From: Oxyruncus cristatus
Lineage: Eukaryota > Chordata > Aves > Passeriformes > Cotingidae
Assembly (NCBI GenBank): GCA_013399855.1
Contig: VXAY01002458.1
Location: 1-64,000, forward strand
DNA: 64,000 bases
Reading direction: 5' to 3'
The first letter of the stretch is position 1. Every line of letters starts with the position of its first letter. The notes under the pieces are model-generated. The model was not told the origin of the DNA, did not search any database, and saw only the letters and a program-made list of their open reading frames with translations. The translations under genes and the position numbers were made by a program. Of this stretch, positions 50,821 through 63,519 are shown one piece after another.

Positions 50821-53800
50821 TTTCTGTGTGAATGATGACACTTCCAAGACCCTGAAACTACATATTAAAAGGGGAAAAATATCAGTATCAAACGTTTTAT
50901 GGGTAAAATATTGTTACAATTATCTGACATACATAATACTTGGTCATCTCAGTATGAAAGTAATAAAAACTAAACAAAATCACTCTTTTGTGTTCAAAGT
51001 AAAGCTGTAGGTTCTTCATGACGGAGAGTAGCAGATGGTATCAATGAAGTCTTTTATTTTAATAGCAAAGTGGCTTTCCTTGCTATCATTATTTTCCCAT
51101 GCTCAAAAAATTCAGTAACAGCAAGGTCAGCAATTGCTGTTTACTGTTTTTTTTCTCCACACAGATCTGTTGGTTTCTTTCTCACTTGACTTTCTTTGAA
51201 AGTTACAGCACATTTATTTTGATCTTAATTCAGTCACAAAGAGGAAACTGGAGCTTGTTGGTTTCTTTTCATTATGAATGAAAATGTAACTAAATGATCT
51301 TAGACACTGTCACAGTAAAAAATTGTTTAGCAAATATCTGGGCATCCCAAAATTACTTCTGCTAAAGTTAACAGACTTTTAAAAACAGTATTCATGAGGA
51401 AGGTGCAGTATAGAATTGCAGAGACTTGTGTATGTTATAAACTCTAGCTAGCTCTCCAGTATTACAGTGGAGAATGGTATTACAGTCTGTAATCATTGGT
51501 AATTCCAAAAGAATCCATTAGAAAATGTAGTTCATCTACCTGACCTTGCACATCCACTGGAAAACATTACAGGGACTTCTTGGCATTTGTTAAAAAAAGG
51601 TTTAGATTTTTAGTAAAAAGTTATGTCTTGGGGTGTGCTCTCTCTACATGGAGAGAGAAGGAATGTTGCTTTGGTCTCTGATACAAGAAAGATTCGGAGC
51701 ATGAAATATTTTAAATTACCTGATCCAAAGAAACAAAATATCAGGCATTCCAGGAAAAGATACAAAAACAAAGGAGAAATTCCAAGACAAGGGCTAATGA
51801 AACTCTTATCTGAGGGGAAATTTCTTTCTGATTCTAAGTCAATGATTATGGATGTCTTAACTCTGGCTGTTGCCTGTCTTTAACACCTTTCAAAACTGTA
51901 AGAAAGGGAATTAGAATTTGCCTGCAGCCTATGTTGTGCATCAAAACTTGTAAAAATTCCTTCCTGTCTCATGTACAAATTAAGTGAATCCATAATCCAT
52001 GGGATAACTTGAATTCCATAAAAGACACCACAACAAATATTGCCAACATATTAAAAGCAAGGATGAGTCTGTAAAACACCTCATAAACTTCACGAGCATC
52101 ATATTTAAAGAATGAGTGTTTCTTGCCTATTTTACTTCATTTGAAAAGTACATACAGAGTTTCATTCTTTTAATAGTTACTGACCTTATACATCCAATGC
52201 CTTCTGTATGATCATTATGCCTAAAAATATCTCTATCTCTAATGATTATCCAAGTGAATTTTAAAGAATAATTGTAACTAAAAATAGTAATTATAATTAT
52301 TTTAAAGAAGAATTGTATCTCCTCTAAAACTTCAACTTTGATAACTTAAATAGTCTTTTAAACTCTCTAAAATACCTTTTCCTATTATTATATTAGTCTT
52401 TCTCTACTTCAATTCAAATTTATATTACATTACCTGCATGTATGATAAAAAAATTGCAAGGACATCTTTAAAGAACATCTTGTTAATACTATACACTGTA
52501 ATGCCAAAAATTCTTTAGTCTTTACTGAAAAGTATTTTTGTGATCTTAGAATGACTCCCTATCATTCTAAACAGGATAGTTCTCCTGTGATCTTCCAGTA
52601 AACCCAGTTCCTTCTCTTGAAGTTCAAACTCCGGTTGATAAGCCCACATTTAGAGTAAGAATTCTGGATTTAGTCCCTACATGCTTTACTTTCTACTATG
52701 CTGTTTTATCCTACATTTGTAATTCCAGTTCATAATGTGTGACCCACCTGTTCCTATGAACACTGGCTGGATTTTTCAAGTGTTGCATCATCCATACCAT
52801 GGATTATTAATCCAAAGATTAAACTAAATTTTTTTTTAAGCAATGTCATGAGTAATGATATTAAGCAAAGCTTGTTTCAAGACTTGCTCTTGGAAAATAA
52901 AAATTCTAGCCTTTATCCATGTGGACAACTTTCTTGTCATTGTAGTCTTCCCTTCAGCTATCATATTAATCATTCTATAGTCCTTATTTTAATTTCCACT
53001 TTCATTTCCTTTCCTTTGATATCAACTTCAATTCCTTTGAATTGTTGTTTAATTTAAACCTACATTATTGTCTTCACTGATCCCATCTGAAGGCTATAAA
53101 AGAAAGATATATTATAACATGACAATCTTGCCAAAATAATATTGAATTAATCTTATTTAAACTCCATATTCTTGGTTACTCTTCTTTACAAAATAGCACA
53201 TTGTATTAGGGATAAACAAAGAATTCTTTTGGGTATTCCACTTATTCTTTTCAGATAAATCTATCTCACTTAGTCTTCTCTAATGGGAAGTAATAAACTG
53301 CCACTACCCAAAATGCAGCTTCTTTTAAAATAACTATTATTGGACATTACTCGGGCTGTTCAGATTTCACACAATATAAGCTTATTTTTGTATTCACCAT
53401 GGATGTGATCATTTCAATTTCCTATCCTTGTTGGATAATCTTCCCTTAATTGTATATGTAATTTTTTCTGTTAAAAAAGATCCGTGAAATCCAATGTCCC
53501 TTAATCTCCAGCTGTTCCTCACAATATGACCCCAGTTGTTGCCTTCATATTATCTCTACAGTACTGTGGACAGAAACCTTCCTACAATTTCCTTAGTTTC
53601 TTTGAAGGATCTATCTTTGAAGGATCTTATCTCAGACAGATATTTTGCCTTTCTCACTGTAATTTTGTACTTTCTGACCCACAGATTGATAGATAAACTA
53701 ATTTCAGTAAATTCCCTGACTACCTACAATGTCCTGCATGAGGTGCTTAGTGGTCCAGCCAGGTCCATAGTTTTTTCCTACCTACATACTTCTGCTTAAA

Positions 53801-56800
53801 ACTCAGCCCAGATTATTGAAATTTTATCTTCATATGTCTCATTCCCATTTTAGTCCATAGGTGCCTCTTAACTGCTTTATGGATTCAAAATTTCAACCTG
53901 AAGCGTTAATTACTACCATCCTGTTTGTCTACACCATACTTGAACGTACTGTGGGAGTTCTGAACTTATCTGTGCTCGCTCATTCCAAGAATACTCTCTC
54001 AAATTACTTTCCTTTCTCCCCAGTCCCTACTCTTAAATTAAGATTCATGGCTTTTAAAGTAAATATAACATGGAGTTACATTCTTCTGCTTAGTAATGAA
54101 ACCTGTACAGCGTTGTCTCCAAGAACACCTGAGCTACTATCATGGTATGATTACTATTGTAACCGATTAGTACTTTTTTGTCAAAACTGTGTTTAGGAAA
54201 TCTAAAATTTCCCATAACTCAGAATACTATGTAGTTTTCTCATAGTTTCTAAGACTCTTCTAAGCCATATTCAACTCTGTTTTGCAGATTATAAAAAGTC
54301 TTAAATGTGTTGGTGAGTGCTCTTGGCTTTTTTTAAAAATTTGATTCTTTCTAATTCTTCTCTTACATGAAAGGAATATGAATTCAGGAAGTTTCAGTTT
54401 TGATACCTGACATGAGTAGAAAAGGAGTCATAGGATTAGTAAAGATAGTATGTGAAAAAAACGTTTGATGAGTAACACTCAAGTAACTCCCACATCAGCC
54501 CCTCCCATGCAATTTTGTTATGCATCTTTGATGTAAGACAAAATAAAGCTGTGCAGAAGAAATGCTTCCTGTTTTAAAATATTTGTCAAGCTAATTCCAT
54601 TCTGTTTGCCATTTAGATATATGTAACTAGGAAAATAGAGAAGAAAGCATGATGCAGAATTAAATCCAGACTTTAAATGTACATAATGTCCTCTTTAAAC
54701 AACAATAAAACATTTGTCTCATAACACCTAGCACCCTCACCTCTGCTAGATTTCTAGGAAAATTCAAGAGAGAGACTTCATGAGAGAAAAATAAAATTGA
54801 ACTGCTTTACCACATCCCACTGAAAGACCAATACAATCATGGCATCTCTCACAGCAAAAAGAAATTGATGTTTAGTTGGGAAGTATAAGAAGCAAAGCAT
54901 TTGTGCAATGGTCTTTCCCCTGTATACTCTCCAACTCTGCCAATCAGCTTTTAGGGACTTCCAAAGTCAAGTTTTCAGACCCGTGTCTCTAGCAACCACT
55001 GATGAGCACACCCTGTGTTATTTTTTTTCCTAATCCTTTTTTTTGTGACATATTCATTCTTCTTTACTCCATAATATGACAGCAGCGAGTGGCACCATTT
55101 GATCACTTACTGTACAAATATAAATGCCTGCTTTTATTTCTTTTATCTTGATTGCATCAGCATTTCCCTTGATACCTTCTGAATTCTCAGATTGCAAGAA
55201 ACTGTTTAGTCAAACATTACTGTTTTTCTCTATATGTCATTTGTTATGACGCAAATCTCTGTCATAGTCCTTTTCCTCACATATCTGACCTAATACCCAC
55301 CGCTTTCTGTTGTTGGTCCTAGATTTAGTTTCATTATATGAAAACCACTCCTTTTTATTTCCATTCTTGACAGCTTTCTCTGCCTCTTGTAGGTGCTTTC
55401 TGAGATGACTGGACGAGCATGCAGTATTTTCACAATGTAAAGTCACGGATTTACGCAGTGGCATGATTGTGGTTTTGATTTTGCATTCTGTCTTCCTTTC
55501 CTAACAATTTTTAAGCTTCACTTAATGTGAAGTAATAACTGAATAATGACTTGAGGTTTTGCAAGAAACAAAAGTCATCTCTACTGTGAGGGGTTTCTGC
55601 ATTGAAACCTGTTCATGCTTTTTCCTGTAACTCAGGATCAAGTGTGTACAGTTACAGACTACAGATATTTACATTTTGGTAACACTGAAGAACAATTGGT
55701 TAAACACTTGTTAAGCACACACAAAAAAGCTGCATTAATTTCCAGATTAGAAGATATAATTTGACTCCTATGGCTGAATTCTGGATCCTCACTTCCAAAT
55801 AAACTGACCACATAAACGGATATATGGCTTTTTACCTTGAGACAGTTTTGTATCCAAGTGCTAAATATGCCCATGAAACAGTAAATAGATGATTTCAATT
55901 TAAATTCAAGATTGCTTATCTGTATATAAAATTATTTTATTAAAACAAAAACCATTTAATATAATGTTTAAATTCCTGAAGATCTTTTAATATAAATCGA
56001 TACTTACATACATATATATACTTAAATAGCAAAGAAATAAATTATCTAGCATTTGTTTGAAATTGCACAATGCAGTATCTGATTATTTCCCCATTTGAAA
56101 AAAGCACATGAAAATCAAGATCTGCTGTGACAACAGGTACACTCAGATCATGAAAAGTGCACCTTTTCCTAGGCAAATAGTGGTTGTCATATAAGCATAA
56201 TAATGAGAATTACTAAGTGCAAACAAGAAAAGCTTGCTTAAGCACAGAAAATGCATTTTATTTATCTGTGATGTAAAACTGATATAAATTAAAATTTAGA
56301 TATATCTTTAAATGAAAGCAGTTTCAAAATTGGAGATTTAATCTTAAATTTCAAACTAGGCTTGCACTTTCTTACAAGAAAAAGAGAAGTGCAAAAGTGT
56401 GAGGCTATAGGCTCCAGTGTCTTATTCAATCCAACCCTCCTGTGGGAATGAGTAATGTGTAAAGCTTCAGACCACTGATAATAATTATTCTCTAAATTAA
56501 AGATGAGCTTTAACCCATCTTCTTTGATGATTAAGAAAGCCAAATTTTCAAAGCTAATTAGTTTCTCAGTAAGGGTCATTGTTGTTTATTGTTCAGGCAC
56601 TCTTAAGGTAATTAGAATGCCTGACCTAAATTAAGCACGTTTTGCACATTTTATTAACAATGCACAGTAACAGGAACTCCTGGCTAAAATACATGCTATG
56701 CCTCTGTTTTCTGAGAAGGCCTACCAAGGAACCAAATTTCACATCCAAGGATGCTTCCAACATAAATATCTGGCTGCAGGCTCTCGGTGGCTTGACAAGC

Positions 56801-59800
56801 AATGGTTGCGCCACCCCGCTGCATGGGGAAAAGTGGCTTCCATGTTTTCCAAGTCCTTTGTCGGTGTTACATTGCTTCATGAGCTGTGAGGAACTGACCA
56901 CAGACAGACAAGAAAGTACTCTGAACTACCTCTGAACTACCTCTGAACTACCTAAGGAAGCAGTAAGGACTGGTTTGCCCTTCTACCTCAATTGTTTGCT
57001 GCTGCAGCAGTGGAAAATAGCTGATTTTTACAGAAAAAGAGTAGAAATAATAAACTATTGAATGATTCTTCCTATCAATAAATATGTACAACCTCCCAGG
57101 TTCCAACCATAAGCATTTTAGAACTTTCTGAACCAAAGATGGAACTGCTTTTAATATCTATGGTCTAATTATTCTGATATTTAGATTATGGGAACCAGTA
57201 AGCAGTCCTTCCCAGCTCATCTTCTCTGTATTGTTACCAATTGTGTAACCATATCCCTTCTTTTTTCCAAGCTCAAGAATCCTGCTCAACTTAGTCCTCG
57301 TAACTACAATCTTTTGTTTACTGTGGCACATGTGGTTACAGACAATATATAAAATAAAACATGAAGAGGTTTTTGTTGTTTCTTTCAAAATAACTACTGC
57401 TGGTTTATTTCCCTTTGATTGACATTGGTCAATGAGCTCAAGATATTTGCAGAGAACTATCCCAAATCTATTCTCACCAAGGTAGCAGCCAGGCTAGAGC
57501 CTGACATTCTGTTCTTATCACTTTAGTTAATCTTTCCATTATTACATCAATTTAAAAGTTCAGCTATTGATTCCGCACCTGTTCACTCAATATGGTAAAA
57601 TTGCTGTGTAACTTTAGGTAGTTAACCTTAGATATGGCTGTCGTGAACATGAATTCTTCATTGTTACTGTGTTACTATTAATCTTCTTTCCCAAATCTTT
57701 TATGAATAGATGGTCAGGTTCCAGCTGTCAACCTCCCCTACAACACAACTTCCATAATTCTTCTTTTCCCCATTTAAAACCACCTATGATCACAGCAAAA
57801 CCTCTCCTTCTATTGCAATTTTAATTGAGGATTATTTTTTTTGTGATAGGCTTCATCAAACATTTGGAATTTTCCTGCACTGAATGAATAGGTGAAACTT
57901 ACCCATATGCTTATTAAGTCCAGCATTACACTACAGTTGATTTGTAAGATATAACTTCCCTCTACAAAAGTCATGCTAACTCTTCTCCAATATTTCATAT
58001 GTGTTTTATGAGCTCACCGAGCCTATCATTTAATAATCCCATATACCAAGTGGGCTCCAACATAATCAAATTACAGGTAAGATTTTTTTTGGTAGATTTT
58101 TTTTTCCCCCCAAGACTATCATGCATATCAATGCTATAAAAGCTTTACTTAAAACTGTTGGAGGATTCATTCTGCAATTATGTGACTCTGTTGTGGAAAT
58201 TTGTAGGGTCTCTGTGCCTAAAACAGCATGAAAAAAGAAATGCTTTCCCCCCTTACATTCTTATTGCTCGGCTCCAGACCTAAGAGTGCACTCATGGGAA
58301 CTCAAAATATAAGCATATCCATGCACGCCAATGGTCAAAAGCACGGGAAGAGAAGAAAGCTAATTCGGAGCTCCAGCCATGAGAGGCTCCTCATGATCAA
58401 ACAAAAGCCTTGAAATCTGTCTGTAAGCTCATGGATACATAGCATACAGGGCAGGGATTTACTGCAGTTACACAACATAACTCTTCGGATGGGCAGGCCA
58501 GCCCATTTTCAAATACCTCTCCGCTGTACAAATGCTTCCTGGTGATGAAGAAGGCATGAATGACTCTAAAAAGTGCTGCGAGGAAAAGGCATTTACTCAC
58601 TCAGGTGGAATTTCCAAATGGATTTTTGAACAGCAGAGCAACCTTGATGCAACTGACACTAAGGAAGGCTCAGGATTTTCTGGGAGAACGGCATGGCAGC
58701 ACAGGAGTACACAAGAGGCAACCACGTCGTGTCAGAGGCAATGGCCTATCCAGCCCAGCGTGCTTTCTCCAGCTGTGGATGGAAGCCAACAACCAGGAAA
58801 AGTAAGAACAAGGCTGCCAGCTGACACTTCCAACAGCCTTGGGCTGAGGGTACCATGATCCCATCTCTTTATATTCCTGCCAGTATTTGCCCTGTCTCCC
58901 CTTGAACTCCTGCAGGCTTCTCACAACCACAGCAGTAGAATTACGTGCAGTGTAGGGGTCCAGTGTGTTACTGCAAATACTGATCGGCATGCAGGAGGAG
59001 GAAAACACGAGTGGTACGAAGCCAGGCCAGACTTTTAAGATTGTTAATTAGGGCTTTGAAAGAGACAGTCTGGGTCAACCCACTCTAGGCACCTATTCTG
59101 ACAGATGTGGGTTTGTCCCACACTGACACTAAATAAAGAATTAAAAAGCTCAAAAATGAAGTTTTGACCACAAGGTTAATATTATGGCTTATTAGGTTCA
59201 GATGGAAATTATTGCAGGTCCAGACAATTCACTCCTTTTCTATGTCCACAATTGCTTGAACAGAGCATAATGAATTAAAATAGTTAGAAATTAGGCCCTG
59301 TGCTTCCCACCAGGCTGCAAACCCCACTAGGGTAAAGTGAAAGGTCTGGTGCAGCTGCAGGGGACTGGAGGGTCTTACCACGTTCATATATGAACACCTG
59401 AAGTGGGACATGCCAGGTGAAGGTAACTGACAGCTGGGGATGTGAGGTTGCTTTTTAAGACAAATTGGGTTTTACCAGTTAAAACAAAAAAAATAAAGCA
59501 TTGCAGCCCTTTTTCCTCTGGTCCTACTGAGTCTGTGTGGTGGAATCAGGTGCAATGTTATTATGTTTATGGTGCAACCATCAGCAGAGCCAGCCTACAA
59601 CACCAACATGCCATGGGGTTCTGCAGCACGTAGTTGTGAATGTTATCACAGGTCATCATAGGTTATCACAGTCGGCCCAGAATGCACTTACTTGTAAACA
59701 ATCCATTGGACACAGCTCTATGGACTGCCCACATGACTAGAGTAGGGGCTTGGCCATGTTTTTAGACATTCTAGCACTCTTATGCCCACACAAATGTGCA

Positions 59801-60295
59801 CATGTCCCACTACAACTGCCTGATGGTTTCACCTCTCCCTTTCTTGCCACCTACAGTCACTACCAGTGACCTCCAGCAGTGAACGTCTCACGCTTTCAGA
59901 TGCAACAGGTCACTGATCACCTTCATTCGCGTGAAACTGTTAAGAAACAGACAGTGCTTTTTGGGAATTTTTGCTTCTTAATTGGGCATTTGAATGTAAA
60001 CATAAATAAACAAATATTGCAATGTAGCTACCAATCCACTTGATCTCCTTTTTGACACGCTTTGTGAGTGGCTGACAAAAAAAAAGCTATAAATCGGTAA
60101 TAATTGTTTCCGAAGCAAAGTGTGGAATAAAAGGTAGAAACATTATACCTTGCTTCGGACTGAAAGGTCTTTGAGTGCAGGCTGTTCCCATGGGAAGCCC
60201 ACCTTCTGTGTGTGTGAGCAATCTGCGTCTCTGCGTTTGTTATTGTTACTTCGGTCTGGATTCACCTGAGCCACTCCGAAACCCAGGAACCACAG
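50821..60295. other. Intergenic upstream of the desmocollin gene
   Basis: AT-rich through about 58200, then moderate GC up to the CpG island. An 11-bp unit is repeated three times at 56921-56953. At about 58520-59010 there are overlapping open frames on both strands (108 and 112 codons) without a recognisable domain. A perfect 14-bp palindrome GTTCATATATGAAC lies at 59382-59395. No exon, RNA gene or repeat family recognised. Confidence 0.5.
56921..56953 (+). repeat. Three exact 11-bp tandem units
   Basis: CTGAACTACCT occurs three times back to back, directly visible. It is a short minisatellite in otherwise unique sequence. Confidence 0.9.
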
Positions 60296-60404
60296 GTGAG
60301 CACCCGCGGCCTCAAACGGACCAGCCCAACCGTGCCGAGACGAAGAAACTCTGCTGAAACTCTGAACCTGCGCGATGCCGTCCCCGGGCTGGAGCCGTCC
60401 CGGC

Positions 60405-60414
60405 GGGGCGGGGC
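60405..60414 (+). promoter_or_regulatory. GC box (Sp1-type site)
   Basis: Exact GGGGCGGGGC in the CpG island, about 470 bp upstream of the start codon. Binding is inferred from the motif only. Confidence 0.55.
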
Positions 60415-60495
60415 GCGGCCGGACCCGCCCGCGCGGAACCTGCGCCCCGCGGGGCGCGGCCCGGCGGGGAGGGCAAAGGAAGGGAGAAGGGCAGG

Positions 60496-60532
60496 NNNNN
60501 NNNNNNNNNNNNNNNNNNNNNNNNNNNNNNNN
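60496..60532. other. Assembly gap, 37 N
   Basis: Thirty-seven N bases between purine-rich GC sequence (AGGGAGAAGGGCAGG on the left, CGGGGTGGCGTGGGG on the right). The flanks are the kind of G-rich template that short reads and polymerases often fail on. The true length is unknown, so any reading frame drawn through it is meaningless. Confidence 0.99.
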
Positions 60533-60543
60533 CGGGGTGGCGT

Positions 60544-60562
60544 GGGGAGGGGAGGGGAGGGG
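60544..60562 (+). repeat. G-quadruplex motif (four GGGG runs)
   Basis: Four GGGG runs at 60544-60547, 60549-60552, 60554-60557 and 60559-60562, each separated by one A. Single-base loops give a very stable predicted quadruplex. It is about 320 bp upstream of the start codon and 11 bp from the N gap. A regulatory role is inferred, not shown. Confidence 0.8.
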
Positions 60563-60881
60563 AGGAGACGAGACGAGCAGCACCTCGCCGCGGAGGTGGG
60601 CGGCGGGCGGGCGGGGTGTCCCAACGCCGAGCCCGGGACGGGCATTACCCAAAAGGCGGAAAAAAAAAAAAGAAGGAGTAATTAAAGTCGCCGCTGCCGC
60701 GCGCGGTCCCACCCTCCCCACCGGCCGGCTCCTCTGGCAGACGGGAGGGGACTGCAGAGACGGGCTGCCGCGGAGACACGCCGCCACCTCCGCCTCCTCC
60801 GGCTCTTCGCACTCGCTCCCTCGCCCGCCGTGGCAACACCGACGGCGGCGGATCCCCCTTTCCCGCGCAGCCCCGCGCACC

Positions 60882-60920
60882 ATGGCCCCCGCAGCCCCCC
60901 GCCTCGTCCTCGGCCTCTTG
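60882..60920 (+). CDS. DSC2: Desmocollin, coding exon 1 (signal peptide start)
   Basis: Thirteen codons, MAPAAPRLVLGLL, followed at once by a consensus splice donor TTG|GTGAGT (intron phase 0). The start has a near-ideal context, CGCACCATGG. The hydrophobic run LVLGLL continues into exon 2 as VLSLCC to form one signal peptide, which is why I chose this ATG. An in-frame ATG at 60375 would add 169 low-complexity Arg/Gly-rich residues across the N gap and is unlikely. The product is a desmosomal cadherin that enters the secretory pathway and joins neighbouring cells through desmosomes. The link to exon 2 is by frame and phase. A 5' UTR lies upstream, but its start is not visible. Confidence 0.85.
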
Positions 60921-61573
60921 GTGAGTGAGGGAGAGGAGGCAAGTGGGTGGGTGGGTGGCTGGGCGCCGGGGGGAGCGCAGCGCTCCGGCCGCTCACTCAC
61001 CTGGCGGCGCCGCCGCGCCTTCCCTGCTCGCTGGGACTGCTGCACCGCGGGTGCGCAGCGCGGGGAGAGACTTCCGAGCTGGTGGTCTCTGCCGGGCTCT
61101 TTATTCCAAACCAGCTTTCCCATCGGCGCGGTCCTTGCCGGGGGCGCGGAGCAGCGCGGGGGCTGCGCGGCCCCGGGGCGCCCCTCGGGGGTCTTCGGCG
61201 CAGGAAGGAAAGCGGCGGGTTGCGCGGTTCGCTTTGGGACAGGGGGTCGGGCGGCTTTTGGACCTTGAGGATACGCGACCTGCACACGCTCGGGTCGCTG
61301 CGGCTGGTTATTCATAGGAAAAATTAAACCGCGGTTCGTTTTATTTAAATCTTCCCCCTCTGCCTCTCCCCACCCGGTTGTCCTTTTTCCATGGGAAGGG
61401 TTGTGCGACAGTGTAGAGCGTGTTGAGCTTCTCGGGAAGAGTTAGCTGTGCATCGAACAATTTCAGCGATTTCCTTTACCTTCAGTTTATTGTATTTGTG
61501 CATAATTACCAGCTCCGGAAAGGCCATTGCCGGGGAAAGCCGGGGAGTTCTCTCGCTCATTTTCTTTTCTTCT

Positions 61574-61612
<39 letters not shown>

Positions 61613-63434
61613 GTACATTGGATGGGTAAAAGTGATTTTTCATTTGTTTCTTACCCCTTTTCCTCCCTGTTATCATTCTATTCACAAAAAATGGGCAGGT
61701 GATCGTTTGAGCCTGTGAAAAAAAAATAGTAGTGTTGAAGTGATGAATTTTATATTTTTGTATTAATTACATATGTATATTTTAATGAAAGCGTTACTGT
61801 TCCAGATACTATGCGTGCCTGCCTTTGCAAGGATATTAATAGCAAAACCCAAAGAAATGCAAGCAACTTTACTCATACATTTAATTTAAAAAAAAAAAAA
61901 AAAGAAGTTCTCTTGTCAAGCAGAAAAAAAACACACCCAAAGAAAAAAATCCGGAGGTGTCTTCTTTGTGTAAAGTGAAAGGACATCACAGCTTCTTTTT
62001 ACCTGATGTTTCCTTATGTCTTTATGTCCACAAATAACTACCACTTACTTTTGTTTAACTCCTCAGTAGTTCTTTGTGCTGACATCAGACTGAGCTTGGC
62101 ATTACTAGTTCAAAATTAGATGTCATTGATTCTTAAAATATTTTATGACAGTGTAATAAGATATGATTTCAATAACTTAAAAATTCGCGCAATGTCATTC
62201 AGGAGAGAGAGTTTTATTAAATGTCTGTTACTAAGGAAAGTGCCTACTAATACATAAGCAGAGATGTTTATTTGTATATACACATATTTTTAGATCTGCG
62301 TATATACATGCCTATAAGGAACTGTATGAAGAGCTCTTATGGTGCAGACACAGCATATATTGTTTTTAGCTGATCATAGTTTTTCTAAAGGTTTCTAATG
62401 TCTTAAAATGTTTAAAGTATTTTTATTGAAATGTTTTCTTCATAAGCATCACAAGTAATTTTCAGAATTTCCATTAGCTGTTTACTTCTTTATATCTTTC
62501 ATCCTAAAGGTATGTGCAAAATAAAAATTGTTTTCCTTTTTTGCTAGACTTTCATCCTGAAAGAATAAATGCACGTAGAAGGGTGGATAGATTTATTTAC
62601 ATTTCTCTATTTCTTTATTTAATTGGCTGTGTGATTTTTGGATTACAGTTTTAAACATAAGGGTAGAAACTAGGCAAAATATACATACAAATGATCTGAG
62701 ATCAGGACTCCCTTGCTCTGTGCTGAGGAAAATCTTTGTACGTCCGTGTGATTCTTTTTAGATAAAGGTCTGGTTATCTACTGGTCATTTGAATTTTGAG
62801 GAGGACCCGATTTTGTAACTGGTTATATGGGAGTAGACTGCTGTAATACTCAACATTTTATTTATGTCATATCTAATTGCTGAAGCTAGATTGAGTTTGT
62901 TGAGAATGTACTTTGAAGATGCAAAGTGATATGTAAGTGCAAGTGTCGTCATGTGGTTTTAATAAGACACTTGTCCCTTTAATGTTTAGCATCACCACAG
63001 TTCTACCAAACTGAGTTTTGATGGATTAAACTTTAATACTTAGAGACCTTGGATCTAAATTGGCCAGGAATACTGTTGGAGGGAGTGCACAGGGAAGCTG
63101 TATTTTATCTTTCCTCTACTAAAGGAATAGTGTTGGTGAAATCTTCTAATTAAAAGGAGCTCTTGGTGTTAATGTCGGTGCTGCAGTGATTTTAGAAAAA
63201 ACATGAACACCAACTATGGACAAATCTAGGAGCAGTAGTCAGATCTTGTTTCCAGTTTGAAACTTTATGTGCTATGCTGCACCGTACCCAATTTTTTAGC
63301 AAGGAGTGCTTTCTGTGCTGTTTGACTCGCTTGTCTTAACAAACAAACCAAAGTCGGCTTCGGTGTCTAGTTATTATTCAAAATATCATGTAATTACATG
63401 TTTTTTTTTCCTGATTTCTTAATTTGTTTTCTAG
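60921..63434 (+). other. DSC2: Desmocollin intron 1
   Basis: About 2.5 kb between donor GTGAGTGAGG (60921) and acceptor TTGTTTTCTAG (ending 63434), with a T-rich tract just before the acceptor (from about 63401). Its first 600 bp are still CpG-island sequence, so promoter or enhancer elements may extend into it. It contains a T34 run (61576-61609) and a poly-A stretch near 61888-61903. The rest is ordinary AT-rich intron. No other exon recognised. Confidence 0.8.
61576..61609 (+). repeat. Poly-T run of 34
   Basis: Thirty-four uninterrupted T in intron 1, following a CTTCTTCTT stretch. The length is probably polymorphic or imprecise in the assembly. Confidence 0.9.
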
Positions 63435-63519
63435 GTACTGAGTTTGTGCTGCGAAGCTTGCAAGAAAGTAACTTTTCATGTTCCTTCTGAGCTAGAGGCT
63501 GACACGTTAGTTGGCAGAG
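63435..63519 (+). CDS. DSC2: Desmocollin, coding exon 2 (end of signal peptide and start of propeptide)
   Basis: Eighty-five bases flanked by a good acceptor and a donor GAG|GTGAGA, ending in phase 1 so that the next codon starts with G. Translation in the frame of exon 1 gives VLSLCCEA, then CKKVTFHVPSELEAD and TLVGR. The segment A-C-K-x-V-x-x-x-VPS-x-L-x-A-x-x-L-VGR(V) is the start of the desmocollin prodomain, and cleavage would fall after CEA. From memory, human DSC2 ([22 protein letters not shown]) fits best, DSC3 nearly as well and DSC1 less. The family call is strong. The paralog call is moderate because only 41 residues are present. The remaining exons (cadherin repeats, transmembrane and cytoplasmic parts) lie beyond the window. 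Confidence 0.9.

Larger units (their letters stand above)
60296..61545 (+). promoter_or_regulatory. DSC2: CpG island promoter of the desmocollin gene
   Basis: From about 60296 the sequence changes sharply from AT-rich to GC-rich with very frequent CpG, densest at 60360-61200 and fading by 61545. It contains a canonical GC box GGGGCGGGGC (60405-60414) and a GGGGA repeat. The translation start of the desmocollin lies inside it at 60882. No convincing TATA box was found, fitting a CpG-island promoter with dispersed start sites. I cannot place the transcription start. The 390-codon minus-strand frame crossing the island is a base-composition artefact. Confidence 0.8.

Noticed and set aside
60375..60881. 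In-frame upstream ATG that would extend the desmocollin by 169 residues
   Set aside because: The extension is low-complexity, crosses the N gap and would bury the signal peptide. The ATG at 60882 has a strong start context directly before the hydrophobic core.
60143..61315. 390-codon minus-strand open frame across the CpG island
   Set aside because: It is Pro/Arg/Ala-rich from GC composition, runs through 37 N bases and is antisense to the desmocollin first exon.
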